From Alphaproteobacteria bacterium (GTDB taxonomy: Bacteria; Pseudomonadota; Alphaproteobacteria; UBA6615), in the NCBI GenBank assembly GCA_030831135.1, contig JAURLR010000009.1, positions 1-7,108 on the forward strand: 7,108 nucleotides of DNA, written 5' to 3'. Below are positions 1-5,583 of this stretch, one piece after another; the stretch's first letter is position 1; every line of letters begins with the position of its first letter. The notes below the pieces were generated by a model. The model did no database searches. It was not told where the DNA came from and saw nothing but the letters and a program-made list of their open reading frames with translations. Made by a program: the position numbers and the translations under genes.

Positions 1-1305
1 GCCATCATCGACGGCCATGCCGAGGGCTTCTTGTGGGATGCTCGGACCATGGAGGGGCAGTTCTCGAAGATCGTCTATCCCAAGCAGGGGCATGCGAATG
101 TCCACATGCTGTATCGTTATGGCACGGCGATCCTGGGGACCCTCAACGACGCCAATCGCTATGTCGCGATGTACCGCTCGCCGAACCTCGAATTCGTGGT
201 CAACCAGTCGATCTGGAATGAGGGCGATGTGCAGTTCGCCGATGTCATCCTGCCGGCCTGTACCAACCTCGAACGTGAGGATATCAGCGAATGGGCGAAT
301 GCGGGTGGTTATGGCGCGCATTTCAATTCGCAGATCAACCACCGGATCATCACCTATCAGGCCAAGTGCATGGAGCCGGTCGGGGAATCGCGATCCGACT
401 ACGACATCTTTTCCGCGCTCGCTTGCCGTCTGGGGCTTGGGTCCTATTACACGGAGGGGATGCGGGAGCTCGACTGGGTGAAGCGGATGTTTGATGCGTC
501 TGATCTGCCCCAGCACATTTCGTGGAAGAAATTCATTGAACGGGGTTATTTCGTCGTGCCGTCGGAAAAACCCGAACACCGGCCGCCCACGGCCTATCGC
601 TGGTTTGCCGAAGGCCGCAAGAAGGATCTGCCCGAAGCGATGCCGCTGCCCGGTGACTATACTGAACAGTTCCTCGAAGGCCTGCAGACCCAGTCCGGCA
701 AGTTCGAGTTCGAAAGTTCGAGCCTCAAGCGCTACGCGCCCGACGATCCCGAGCGCCCCCCGATCGTGAAATACACCCCGTCCTGGGAAGGGCGTGATGC
801 GCCCGAACTGGCGGCTTATCCCCTGCAGTTGATGACGCCCCATTCGCGCTACAGCTTCCACTCTCAGGGAGACGGCAAGGACAGCTTTCTGAACGACATC
901 GTCGATCACCGGGTGCTGATCGATGGTCATTATTACTGGGTGCTGCGTCTCAATCCCCAGGACGCCGAGGCGCGCGGCATCGCCGCGGGTGATCTGGTGA
1001 AGGTGTACAATGATCGCGGTGCGGTCTTGTGTGCCGCGTTGCTCACCGAACGCCTGCGACCGGGCGTGGCTCAGGGCTATGAATCCTCGGCCGAATACCA
1101 ACCGATGGGTGAGCCCGGTAAATCGGTGGACAAGGGCGGCTGCCTGAACCTGCTTTCGCCGCGTCGCGGACAGGCCAAGAACACGCACTCCATGGCGAAT
1201 GGAACAGCGATGGTCGAGGTCGTGCCCTGGGATGGGGATATCAGCTTTGAACGCAAGACCCCGTTGACCGATGGGCCTGCCCTGCAGGCGGAGGCGGCAG
1301 AATGA
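1..1305 (+). CDS. Molybdopterin oxidoreductase large subunit, transhydroxylase/resorcinol hydroxylase-like (5' partial)
   Basis: This is the C-terminal 434 codons of a DMSO reductase-family molybdenum enzyme; the frame is open to base 1, so the gene begins upstream. Seen: the segment [19 protein letters not shown] (about codons 80-98), the motif [13 protein letters not shown] (about 122-134), and a C-terminal molydopterin dinucleotide-binding domain from about codon 273, with [36 protein letters not shown] and [14 protein letters not shown]. The tail [14 protein letters not shown] and the small subunit next door resemble pyrogallol-phloroglucinol transhydroxylase (AthL) and resorcinol hydroxylase, which move or add aromatic hydroxyl groups without O2, using a Mo-bis(MGD) centre. 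Family members are near 870 residues, so roughly half is missing, including most Mo-site residues; the reaction cannot be confirmed. The stop overlaps the next start (ATGA), implying translational coupling. DMSO reductase family is near certain; the transhydroxylase subgroup is likely, the substrate unknown. Confidence 0.9.
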   Translation, partial: AIIDGHAEGFLWDARTMEGQFSKIVYPKQGHANVHMLYRYGTAILGTLNDANRYVAMYRSPNLEFVVNQSIWNEGDVQFADVILPACTNLEREDISEWANAGGYGAHFNSQINHRIITYQAKCMEPVGESRSDYDIFSALACRLGLGSYYTEGMRELDWVKRMFDASDLPQHISWKKFIERGYFVVPSEKPEHRPPTAYRWFAEGRKKDLPEAMPLPGDYTEQFLEGLQTQSGKFEFESSSLKRYAPDDPERPPIVKYTPSWEGRDAPELAAYPLQLMTPHSRYSFHSQGDGKDSFLNDIVDHRVLIDGHYYWVLRLNPQDAEARGIAAGDLVKVYNDRGAVLCAALLTERLRPGVAQGYESSAEYQPMGEPGKSVDKGGCLNLLSPRRGQAKNTHSMANGTAMVEVVPWDGDISFERKTPLTDGPALQAEAAE

Positions 1306-2150
1306 GCAAGTGGAACCTGATCGTTGATGTCGCCAATTGCACCAACTGCAACAACTGTACGCTGGCCGTCCATGACGAGCATGTCGGGAACGACTTCCCG
1401 GGCTATGCGGCCGAGATGCCAAAACACGGCCACAAGTGGATCGATATCGAACGGCGCGAACGGGGGCAGGGAACCGCGGTGGATCTCGCCTATGTTCCGA
1501 CCATGTGCCAGCATTGTGATGACGCGCCCTGTATCAAGGCGGCGCGTGATGGCGCGGTCACCAAGCGCGATGACGGGATTGTCATCATTGATCCTGACAA
1601 GTCGCGCGGCCAGAAGCAGATCGTGGATGCCTGCCCCTACGGCGCGGTGTTCTGGAACGAGGAGCTTCAGATTCCCCAGCACTGGCTGTTTGATGCGCAT
1701 CTGCTCGATAGTGGCTGGCAGGAGCCGCGCTGTGTCAGCGTTTGCCCGACGGGTGCCTTGCGCGCAGTCCGGGCCGATGATGCAACGATGCAGCAGATGG
1801 CCGAACGCGAGGGGCTTGAAGATCTGCGTCCCGATCTCGCGACCCGGCCCCGTGTGCATTACAAGAATCTCTGGCGTTACAACCGCGACTTCGTTGCAGG
1901 CACGGTCTCCGTCGAACGTGACGGTATCGTGGAATGTCTGCAAGGCGCGCGCGTGATTCTCCGTTGCGATGGAGCGGTGGTCGGCGAAGCCGATACGGAC
2001 GGCTTTGGGGACTTCAAGCTTGATCGTCTGGTTGCAGACAGCAAGACCTGCACGCTGGAGGTTGCGGCCGAGGGATATGCGCCGATCACCCGCGATGTGG
2101 TGCTTGCGGGCAGCGTCAATCTCGGTGAGATCCGGATGGTGCCTGCCTGA
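1302..2150 (+). CDS. Iron-sulfur small subunit of the molybdenum enzyme, transhydroxylase beta-like, with C-terminal beta-barrel domain
   Basis: A 282-residue electron-transfer subunit partnering the large subunit encoded just upstream. Residues 1-195 form a ferredoxin-type dicluster module: C13-x2-C16-x2-C19, C69-x2-C72-x4-C77, C111-P, and C144-x3-C148-P. The family's blocks [13 protein letters not shown] (43-55) and [16 protein letters not shown] (about 182-197) are present. Residues 198-282 form a carboxypeptidase-regulatory/transthyretin-like beta domain ([38 protein letters not shown]), the extra domain known from the transhydroxylase beta subunit (AthS). The cluster normally bound by the second and third motifs is lost (A81, S101, Q104, I107), as I recall for transhydroxylase. 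In addition V23, W128 and D131 replace three ligands of another cluster, leaving two full Cys4 sets. No Tat or Sec signal is seen, so it is probably cytoplasmic. Its TGA overlaps the next ATG by one base. Confidence 0.92.
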   Translation: MSKWNLIVDVANCTNCNNCTLAVHDEHVGNDFPGYAAEMPKHGHKWIDIERRERGQGTAVDLAYVPTMCQHCDDAPCIKAARDGAVTKRDDGIVIIDPDKSRGQKQIVDACPYGAVFWNEELQIPQHWLFDAHLLDSGWQEPRCVSVCPTGALRAVRADDATMQQMAEREGLEDLRPDLATRPRVHYKNLWRYNRDFVAGTVSVERDGIVECLQGARVILRCDGAVVGEADTDGFGDFKLDRLVADSKTCTLEVAAEGYAPITRDVVLAGSVNLGEIRMVPA

Positions 2151-2773
2151 TGAGTGGGACGGCGCGTCCGCCGCGCGACTGGGCTGCCTATTACGCCAAG
2201 ACCGGCGCGCGTCCGCCGCGCGACACACTCCTCTTTGCGCTGGACCGTTTCGATGCGGAGGGCGGCAACAATCGCGAGCGTCTGGCCGTCGATCTGGGCG
2301 CGGGCGGCGGGCGCGATGCCGTCGAATTGCTGCGCCGTGGCTGGCGGGTTCTGGCCGTCGATGCCGCACCGGAATCCGCCACGGCGATCCGGGGCCGCAC
2401 GGATTTGCCGGTTGATGCGCAACTCGAGACGCACACGGCCCGCTTCGAGGATGCGGACTGGCCATCCTGTGATCTGGTGAATTCCAGCTTCGCCCTGCCG
2501 ATCTGCGCGCCTTGGAACTTCCCCGTTGTCTGGGCGCGCATCGGCAAAAACCTCAAGCCGGGCGGGCGTTTCGCCGGTCAGCTCTATGGCGACCGGGACA
2601 GCTGGGCCGGGCAGCGTGAGAACATGATCTTTCACACCCGCGCGGATGTGGATGCGCTGCTGGCCGATTTCGAGGTCGAGTATCTCGAAGAGGAAGAGGA
2701 CGACTCCACGACACCGCGCGGCGAGACCAAACACTGGCACGTGTTCCACATCGTGGCGCGCAAGCCCGACTAG
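2150..2773 (+). CDS. Class I SAM-dependent methyltransferase (TehB-like/type 11)
   Basis: A 207-residue Rossmann-fold methyltransferase. Glycine-rich motif I is VDLGAGGGRDA (47-57), followed by the acidic end of strand beta2 at D71 (VLAVDAAPES), a beta4 segment CDLVNSSFALPICAPW (107-122), the post-motif LKPGGRFAGQLYG (135-147) and a closing strand KHWHVFHIVARK. The N-terminal segment DWAAYYAKTGARPPRDTLL is common in small TehB-like/type 11 methyltransferases. Such enzymes transfer a methyl group from S-adenosylmethionine to small molecules; nothing here shows the acceptor. The start overlaps the small-subunit stop (TGATG), so it is translated from the same mRNA as the molybdenum enzyme. Methylation of a phenolic product or detoxification are possibilities by context only. 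The gene ends in CTAG, shared with the convergent crotonase gene. Residues 178-185 are a run rich in Glu/Asp. Confidence 0.9.
   Translation: MSGTARPPRDWAAYYAKTGARPPRDTLLFALDRFDAEGGNNRERLAVDLGAGGGRDAVELLRRGWRVLAVDAAPESATAIRGRTDLPVDAQLETHTARFEDADWPSCDLVNSSFALPICAPWNFPVVWARIGKNLKPGGRFAGQLYGDRDSWAGQRENMIFHTRADVDALLADFEVEYLEEEEDDSTTPRGETKHWHVFHIVARKPD
2162..2224 (+). repeat. Exact in-frame 18-bp direct repeat at the methyltransferase N-terminus
   Basis: GCGCGTCCGCCGCGCGAC occurs at 2162-2179 and again at 2207-2224, exactly 45 bp (15 codons) apart and in the reading frame, so both copies encode ARPPRD (residues 5-10 and 20-25). The second copy sits where small methyltransferases of this type commonly carry a PPR(D/E)-type motif; the first copy is the unusual one. 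It may be a short segmental duplication or chance reuse of GC-rich codons. Confidence 0.75.
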
Positions 2774-3579
2774 TCCTTGCGGTCCCAGTCGAACAGGGCG
2801 GGTTCCTTTGCCAGAAAACGCTCCAGTGCGGCCCGGTGATAGGGGCTTGCATTGGCCTCGGCCTGTGCGTCGGCTTCGGCATCAAGCGCTTCACGGCGTG
2901 ATGTCTCGAAAGCATCACCCATGATCTTCTTCGCCATACGGATGGCATCGGGTGAGGCGTCGACGAACCGGGATGCGAAACGCCGCGCGTGGTCGAGCAG
3001 CTTGTCATCGTCCAGAATATCGAGAACCAGCCCATAGGACTGGGCTTCCTGCGCATCGATCATACGCGCGGTCAGGACCAGTTCCTTCGCCCGTTGCAGC
3101 CCGACCAGGCGCGGCAGCAGATACATGGCGCCCCAATCGGGGACCAGGCCGATCCGGCCGAAGGACATGACGAATCGCGCCCGTGTGGCGGCGAACACGA
3201 AGTCGCTCGCCAGGGCGAGCGAGAATCCGGCTCCGGCGGCGGCACCGTTGACGGCGGCAATGGTCGGGATCGGCAGATCCAGCCAGCGTTCCAGAGTCTC
3301 GTGGGATTCCTTCATGCGGGCCCGCATGGCGTCGGGGCCCTTGTCTGACATCTCGCGCAGGACGTTGATGTCACCGCCGGCGCAGAAGGCCGGTCCCGCA
3401 CCTGTCAAAATGACGGCCGATATGCTCGTCCCGGCCGCCTTGCCGATATCGATGACGGCATCACCGAATTCTTCGCGCAGCAAACCGCCAAGGGGGTTGC
3501 GGGATTCGGGGCGGTTGAAGGTGATGGTGGCGACACCGTCATGTGTTTCGAGCAGGATATCTTTGTATGTCGAGACCAT
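2770..3579 (-). CDS. Enoyl-CoA hydratase/isomerase family protein (crotonase fold, PaaG-like)
   Basis: A 269-residue crotonase-superfamily enzyme acting on a CoA thioester. Seen: the CoA/oxyanion motif AFCAGGDI (64-71), the second oxyanion loop AVNGAAAGAGFSLALASD (109-126), and FVMSFGRIGLVPDWGAMYLLPRLVG (136-160). By alignment from memory with rat crotonase, catalytic Glu144 becomes S120 and Glu164 becomes F140, so classical hydration is doubtful. D148 (VPDWG) lies where PaaG, the ring-epoxide/enoyl-CoA isomerase of phenylacetate breakdown, has its catalytic Asp. Isomerase activity is therefore inferred. The start is ATG at 3579, with AAGG about 8-11 bases upstream. A longer frame to 3813 exists, but it would run antisense into the osmC coding region and precede the homologous N-terminus MVSTYKDILLETHDG. 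It reads convergently toward the methyltransferase and overlaps it by 4 bp. It may be a separate transcription unit from the molybdenum enzyme. Confidence 0.9.
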   Translation of the reverse strand: MVSTYKDILLETHDGVATITFNRPESRNPLGGLLREEFGDAVIDIGKAAGTSISAVILTGAGPAFCAGGDINVLREMSDKGPDAMRARMKESHETLERWLDLPIPTIAAVNGAAAGAGFSLALASDFVFAATRARFVMSFGRIGLVPDWGAMYLLPRLVGLQRAKELVLTARMIDAQEAQSYGLVLDILDDDKLLDHARRFASRFVDASPDAIRMAKKIMGDAFETSRREALDAEADAQAEANASPYHRAALERFLAKEPALFDWDRKD

Positions 3580-3680
3580 GATGGACCTTGGAATTGTGAT
3601 ATGACGTTTGTTGTGATCAAGAATGTGACCCCGGTGCGCGCGACGCAAGAGCGTGGCGCTGGTGTCCCAAGGAGAGACAA

Positions 3681-4175
3681 ATGAGCAACGCAGAACTTCT
3701 CGAACCAACCATCGATCCCACCACGAAGAACCTGACCTATCGCAACGTTGTTGCGCGCAATGCTGGCGGCAGCCGGACGGAAATATCCGTTCGTGATACC
3801 CCCGGGTTTGCAACGGATGAGCCGACGAACCGCGGTGGAACCAATACCGGTGCGACGCCGGTGGAAACTGTCATGGGTGGATTGTGCGGCTGTGATGCGG
3901 TGATCACGGGCATTGTTGCCGAGCTTCTGAAGCTTGAGTACGGCGATATCGAATATGTCTGTGATGCCGAGATCGATCCTCGCGGCGTGCATGGCGTGGA
4001 AGGCTTCCGGCCCTACTTCGAAAAGGTCACGCTGAAGAAGACCATCAAGACGAATGAGCCGGCCGATCGTATCGAAAAGCTGAAAAAGAATGTCGAGCAG
4101 CGCTGCCCGGTCAGCAATCTGATCCGCGATGCCGGTGTTGACCTGCATATCGAATGGATCGTTGTGCCGATGTAG
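3681..4175 (+). CDS. OsmC family protein (peroxiredoxin-like thiol protein)
   Basis: A 164-residue OsmC/Ohr-superfamily protein. Such proteins reduce organic hydroperoxides with two conserved cysteines and are usually cytoplasmic homodimers. Seen: GATPVETVMGGLCGCDAVITG (58-77), with C69 and C71 around the first conserved Cys site, and EQRCPVSNLIRDAGV (139-153), with C142 in the canonical CPVS motif at the second. The central strand region has the usual OsmC pattern. C71 aligns best with the peroxidatic position, but C69 creates an unusual CxC pair. The start ATG has a strong AAGGAGA box at 3669-3675, five bases upstream. The gene is divergent from the crotonase across 101 bp (3580-3680), in which I see no convincing promoter. 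It ends 19 bp before the A8-hairpin terminator. Many OsmC-like proteins have no proven substrate, so peroxide reduction is a family inference. Confidence 0.92.
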   Translation: MSNAELLEPTIDPTTKNLTYRNVVARNAGGSRTEISVRDTPGFATDEPTNRGGTNTGATPVETVMGGLCGCDAVITGIVAELLKLEYGDIEYVCDAEIDPRGVHGVEGFRPYFEKVTLKKTIKTNEPADRIEKLKKNVEQRCPVSNLIRDAGVDLHIEWIVVPM

Positions 4176-4194
4176 GGCGTGGTGTTCCACGCAT

Positions 4195-4227
4195 AAAAAA
4201 AAGGGCCGGCAAGTTGCCGGCCCCTTT
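4195..4227 (-). terminator. Intrinsic terminator, strongest for the - strand TRAP binding-protein gene; possibly bidirectional
   Basis: An 8-bp all-GC stem GGGCCGGC (4203-4210) pairs with GCCGGCCC (4216-4223) around AAGTT. On the - strand the stem is followed by eight T (A8 at 4195-4202 on +), placed 40 bp past the binding-protein stop: a textbook rho-independent terminator. On the + strand the stem is followed only by CTTTG, so it may terminate the OsmC transcript more weakly. Confidence 0.9.
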
Positions 4228-4262
4228 GCGGTCCGGGTGCAGTGAGCCCCCGGATTGTCAGG

Positions 4263-5333
4263 CTATTTGATTTCGTAGCGAACCGGCCATTTGTGACCCA
4301 GGTCTTCGTGGATCTCGACGGCCATCCGTACGACCTTCGTGCCCGGCAGACCCTTGGAGTCGGCTTCCTTGGCGCGCTCGTTGGGGAAGTCGGCAAGCGA
4401 CTTGGCCCAGTTCAGGCGAGCTTCCTCGGAAATCTTGCGGATGTTGGCACCGTTCTGAACCATGCGGCCCAGATTGGTGGCTTCCAGTTCGTCCAGCCAG
4501 GGGCCGGTGAACTCTTCGGTTTCGCGGGCTGCTTCCATCATGGCGTTCTGCACATCCGGCGGCAGGTCATTCCAGACATCCTTGTTGATGGTCAGGCCAT
4601 GGAAGGTCTTCGCACCAAAGCCGGCGATCGTGTAGTTCGGTGCCGGCTCAAAGAGCTTGTGGCTCCAGCCAACCGACGGGAACAGGATCACGCCGTCGTA
4701 GACGCCGGTCTGCAGTGACGGATAGACGTCGGGCAGGGTTGTGCCGACGGGGATCGCACCCAAAGCTTCGACCCAGGGAAGGTTCGGACCTGCGCCCGAG
4801 AGCTTGCGGCCCTTGAGCTCACTGACATCCGTCCACGGGAAGGTGGTGTAGAGGCCGTAATTGTCAAAGCCGAAGAGCGCGAGAAGCTTCTGGTTGTAGT
4901 TCTCCTCGAAGACGTTCCCCATCTCGGGTACTTCGTCATAGATCTTGCGTGCGACCTGCGTGCCCAGTGTTGCGTTCTGGGAATCGAACGGCATCCAGAG
5001 GGGATAGACGTTCAGAAACAGGTTGGAAGGCTCGAAGCAGAAGCAATAGCCGCCGATATCGACGATCCCGTCCTGGACCCCTTCAAGGGTCTCGGCGACC
5101 TTCACGATGGAGCCGCCATAGGCCTGATTGAAGTTGGCGCTATGCCCCAGTGCTTCCAGTTTGGCCTGGACGCGCGGTACGAACTGCTCGGCCATCATGA
5201 CGACATAGCCGGTCTGCGGTGCGTGGCCTGACGCCATGCGGAAGTTGAAGGTGTCGGCCTGACTTGCGCCCGACGCGGCGGCAACAAGGCCGATGGTTGT
5301 GACGGCGGCCAGCAATGGTTGTTTGAATTTCAC
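4263..5333 (-). CDS. TRAP transporter substrate-binding protein (DctP family)
   Basis: A 356-residue periplasmic receptor delivering substrate to the DctQM membrane subunits, driven by an ion gradient. Residues 1-26 form a Sec signal peptide: MKFKQ, hydrophobic LLAAVTTIGLVAAASG, and a likely cut after ASQA before DTFNFRMASGH. Family landmarks are GGSIVKVAETLEGVQDGIVDIGGY (73-96), LKGRKLSGAGPNLPWVEALGAIPVG (173-197), DVYPSLQTGVYDGVI (202-216) and KTFHGLTINKDVWNDLPPDVQ (242-262). I chose GTG at 5333: AGGAGGA lies seven bases upstream and it starts directly at the signal peptide, whereas the open frame reaching 5453 would bury the signal. The nearly universal substrate-carboxylate Arg in the K-(I/L)-R position is S179 here. 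The only cysteines are C97 and C99. It is transcribed away from the membrane subunits, with its own promoter candidate and terminator. Confidence 0.95.
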   Translation of the reverse strand: MKFKQPLLAAVTTIGLVAAASGASQADTFNFRMASGHAPQTGYVVMMAEQFVPRVQAKLEALGHSANFNQAYGGSIVKVAETLEGVQDGIVDIGGYCFCFEPSNLFLNVYPLWMPFDSQNATLGTQVARKIYDEVPEMGNVFEENYNQKLLALFGFDNYGLYTTFPWTDVSELKGRKLSGAGPNLPWVEALGAIPVGTTLPDVYPSLQTGVYDGVILFPSVGWSHKLFEPAPNYTIAGFGAKTFHGLTINKDVWNDLPPDVQNAMMEAARETEEFTGPWLDELEATNLGRMVQNGANIRKISEEARLNWAKSLADFPNERAKEADSKGLPGTKVVRMAVEIHEDLGHKWPVRYEIK

Positions 5334-5340
5334 AGTGGTT

Positions 5341-5347
5341 TCCTCCT
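5341..5347 (-). promoter_or_regulatory. Shine-Dalgarno site fixing the GTG start of the TRAP binding protein
   Basis: The - strand reads AGGAGGA, with a seven-base spacer to GTG at 5333-5331. This perfect anti-16S match decides the start over upstream in-frame codons, none of which precede a signal peptide. Confidence 0.88.
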
Positions 5348-5391
5348 GTTTTCCCCGAACACGGGATGCGACGGTGGCGTTTTCTTTTTCT

Positions 5392-5407
5392 GGAACACAA
5401 ATGTTCC
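5392..5407. promoter_or_regulatory. Operator-like inverted repeat GGAACA-N4-TGTTCC
   Basis: A perfect 6-4-6 inverted repeat lies about 60 bp upstream of the binding-protein GTG and about 20-30 bp downstream of its candidate -10 box, a position suited to repression. The GGAA...TTCC arms faintly recall IclR-family sites (TGGAAAT-N-ATTTCCA), which often control aromatic catabolism, but no regulator gene is in the window, so the assignment is a guess. Confidence 0.45.
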
Positions 5408-5424
5408 GGCTCACTCGTGCCCAA

Positions 5425-5453
5425 AGGTTACTCACGTTTATGTGGCGTGACAA
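5425..5453 (-). promoter_or_regulatory. Candidate sigma70 promoter for the TRAP binding protein
   Basis: Read on the - strand: TTGTCA (5453-5448), 17-bp spacer, TAACCT (5430-5425). The -35 matches the consensus at five of six bases; the -10 is weak (three of six). Its -35 overlaps that of the opposite promoter. Tentative. Confidence 0.35.
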
Positions 5454-5475
5454 CCGGCATCCCCGTTCCTATACT
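5447..5475 (+). promoter_or_regulatory. Candidate sigma70 promoter for the TRAP membrane-subunit genes
   Basis: GTGACA (5447-5452), an ideal 17-bp spacer, then TATACT (5470-5475): five of six matches to the consensus at each box. Initiation is expected near 5482, giving a leader of about 100 bases before the TTG start of the small subunit. The predicted start site falls within inverted repeats at 5475-5511. Confidence 0.6.
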
Positions 5476-5511
5476 TCGCGAAATCCGTTTCGCCCGGACT
5501 TAAAGTCCGGG
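5475..5511. promoter_or_regulatory. Cluster of palindromes downstream of the dctQM promoter (possible operators or leader hairpin)
   Basis: Three abutting or overlapping symmetric elements: the palindrome TTCGCGAA (5475-5482), the repeat GCGAAA-TCCG-TTTCGC (5478-5493), and CCCGGACT-TAA-AGTCCGGG (5493-5511), a perfect 8-3-8 repeat. They cover the predicted transcription start and early leader. The last could form a GC-rich RNA hairpin, but it lacks a T-run, so it is not an intrinsic terminator. Repressor binding is the likelier role. Confidence 0.5.
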
Positions 5512-5567
5512 GCGGTTTCGAACATGCAGTGAATGCCCGATCAACGGGTGCCTGCTGGCGAATGTGC

Positions 5568-5575
5568 AAGGGGGG
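5568..5575 (+). promoter_or_regulatory. Shine-Dalgarno-like site favouring a TTG start for the TRAP small subunit
   Basis: AAGGGGGG is eight bases upstream of TTG at 5584 in the small-subunit frame. The upstream in-frame ATG (5533) and GTG (5548) have no recognisable ribosome binding site. Confidence 0.55.
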
Positions 5576-5583
5576 ATATCGAC

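Noticed and set aside
31..1305. TTG at 31 as the true start of the molybdenum large subunit
   Set aside because: The frame is open to base 1, no ribosome binding site precedes it, and a complete family member needs several hundred more N-terminal residues.
1077..2465. A 462-codon open frame on the - strand
   Set aside because: It lies antisense to two well-supported genes (Fe-S subunit and methyltransferase), is rich in Arg, Pro, His and Ala, shows no domain motif, and is the expected shadow of GC-biased third positions.
3594..3617. Two TTGTGAT copies 17 bp apart between the crotonase and OsmC genes, considered as a regulator site or -35 boxes
   Set aside because: No -10 box follows at proper spacing, and neither copy forms a full FNR or CRP palindrome; too short to call.
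3580..3813. 78-residue N-terminal extension of the crotonase
   Set aside because: It would run antisense through the OsmC start region, has no family similarity, and the internal ATG at 3579 has an AAGG site and begins exactly at the crotonase domain.
3405..4190. 261-codon - strand frame opposite OsmC and the crotonase start
   Set aside because: It is antisense to OsmC and out of frame with the crotonase; no recognisable motif.
4242..4718. 158-codon + strand frame opposite the TRAP binding protein
   Set aside because: Antisense shadow of a strongly supported gene; no ribosome binding site or domain.
5334..5453. 40-residue N-terminal extension of the TRAP binding protein
   Set aside because: It would place polar residues before a clear signal peptide and would translate across the perfect AGGAGGA site that serves the GTG start.
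5493..5511. 8-3-8 hairpin as an intrinsic terminator
   Set aside because: No T-run follows on either strand, and it sits in a promoter-leader region, so an operator or leader structure fits better.
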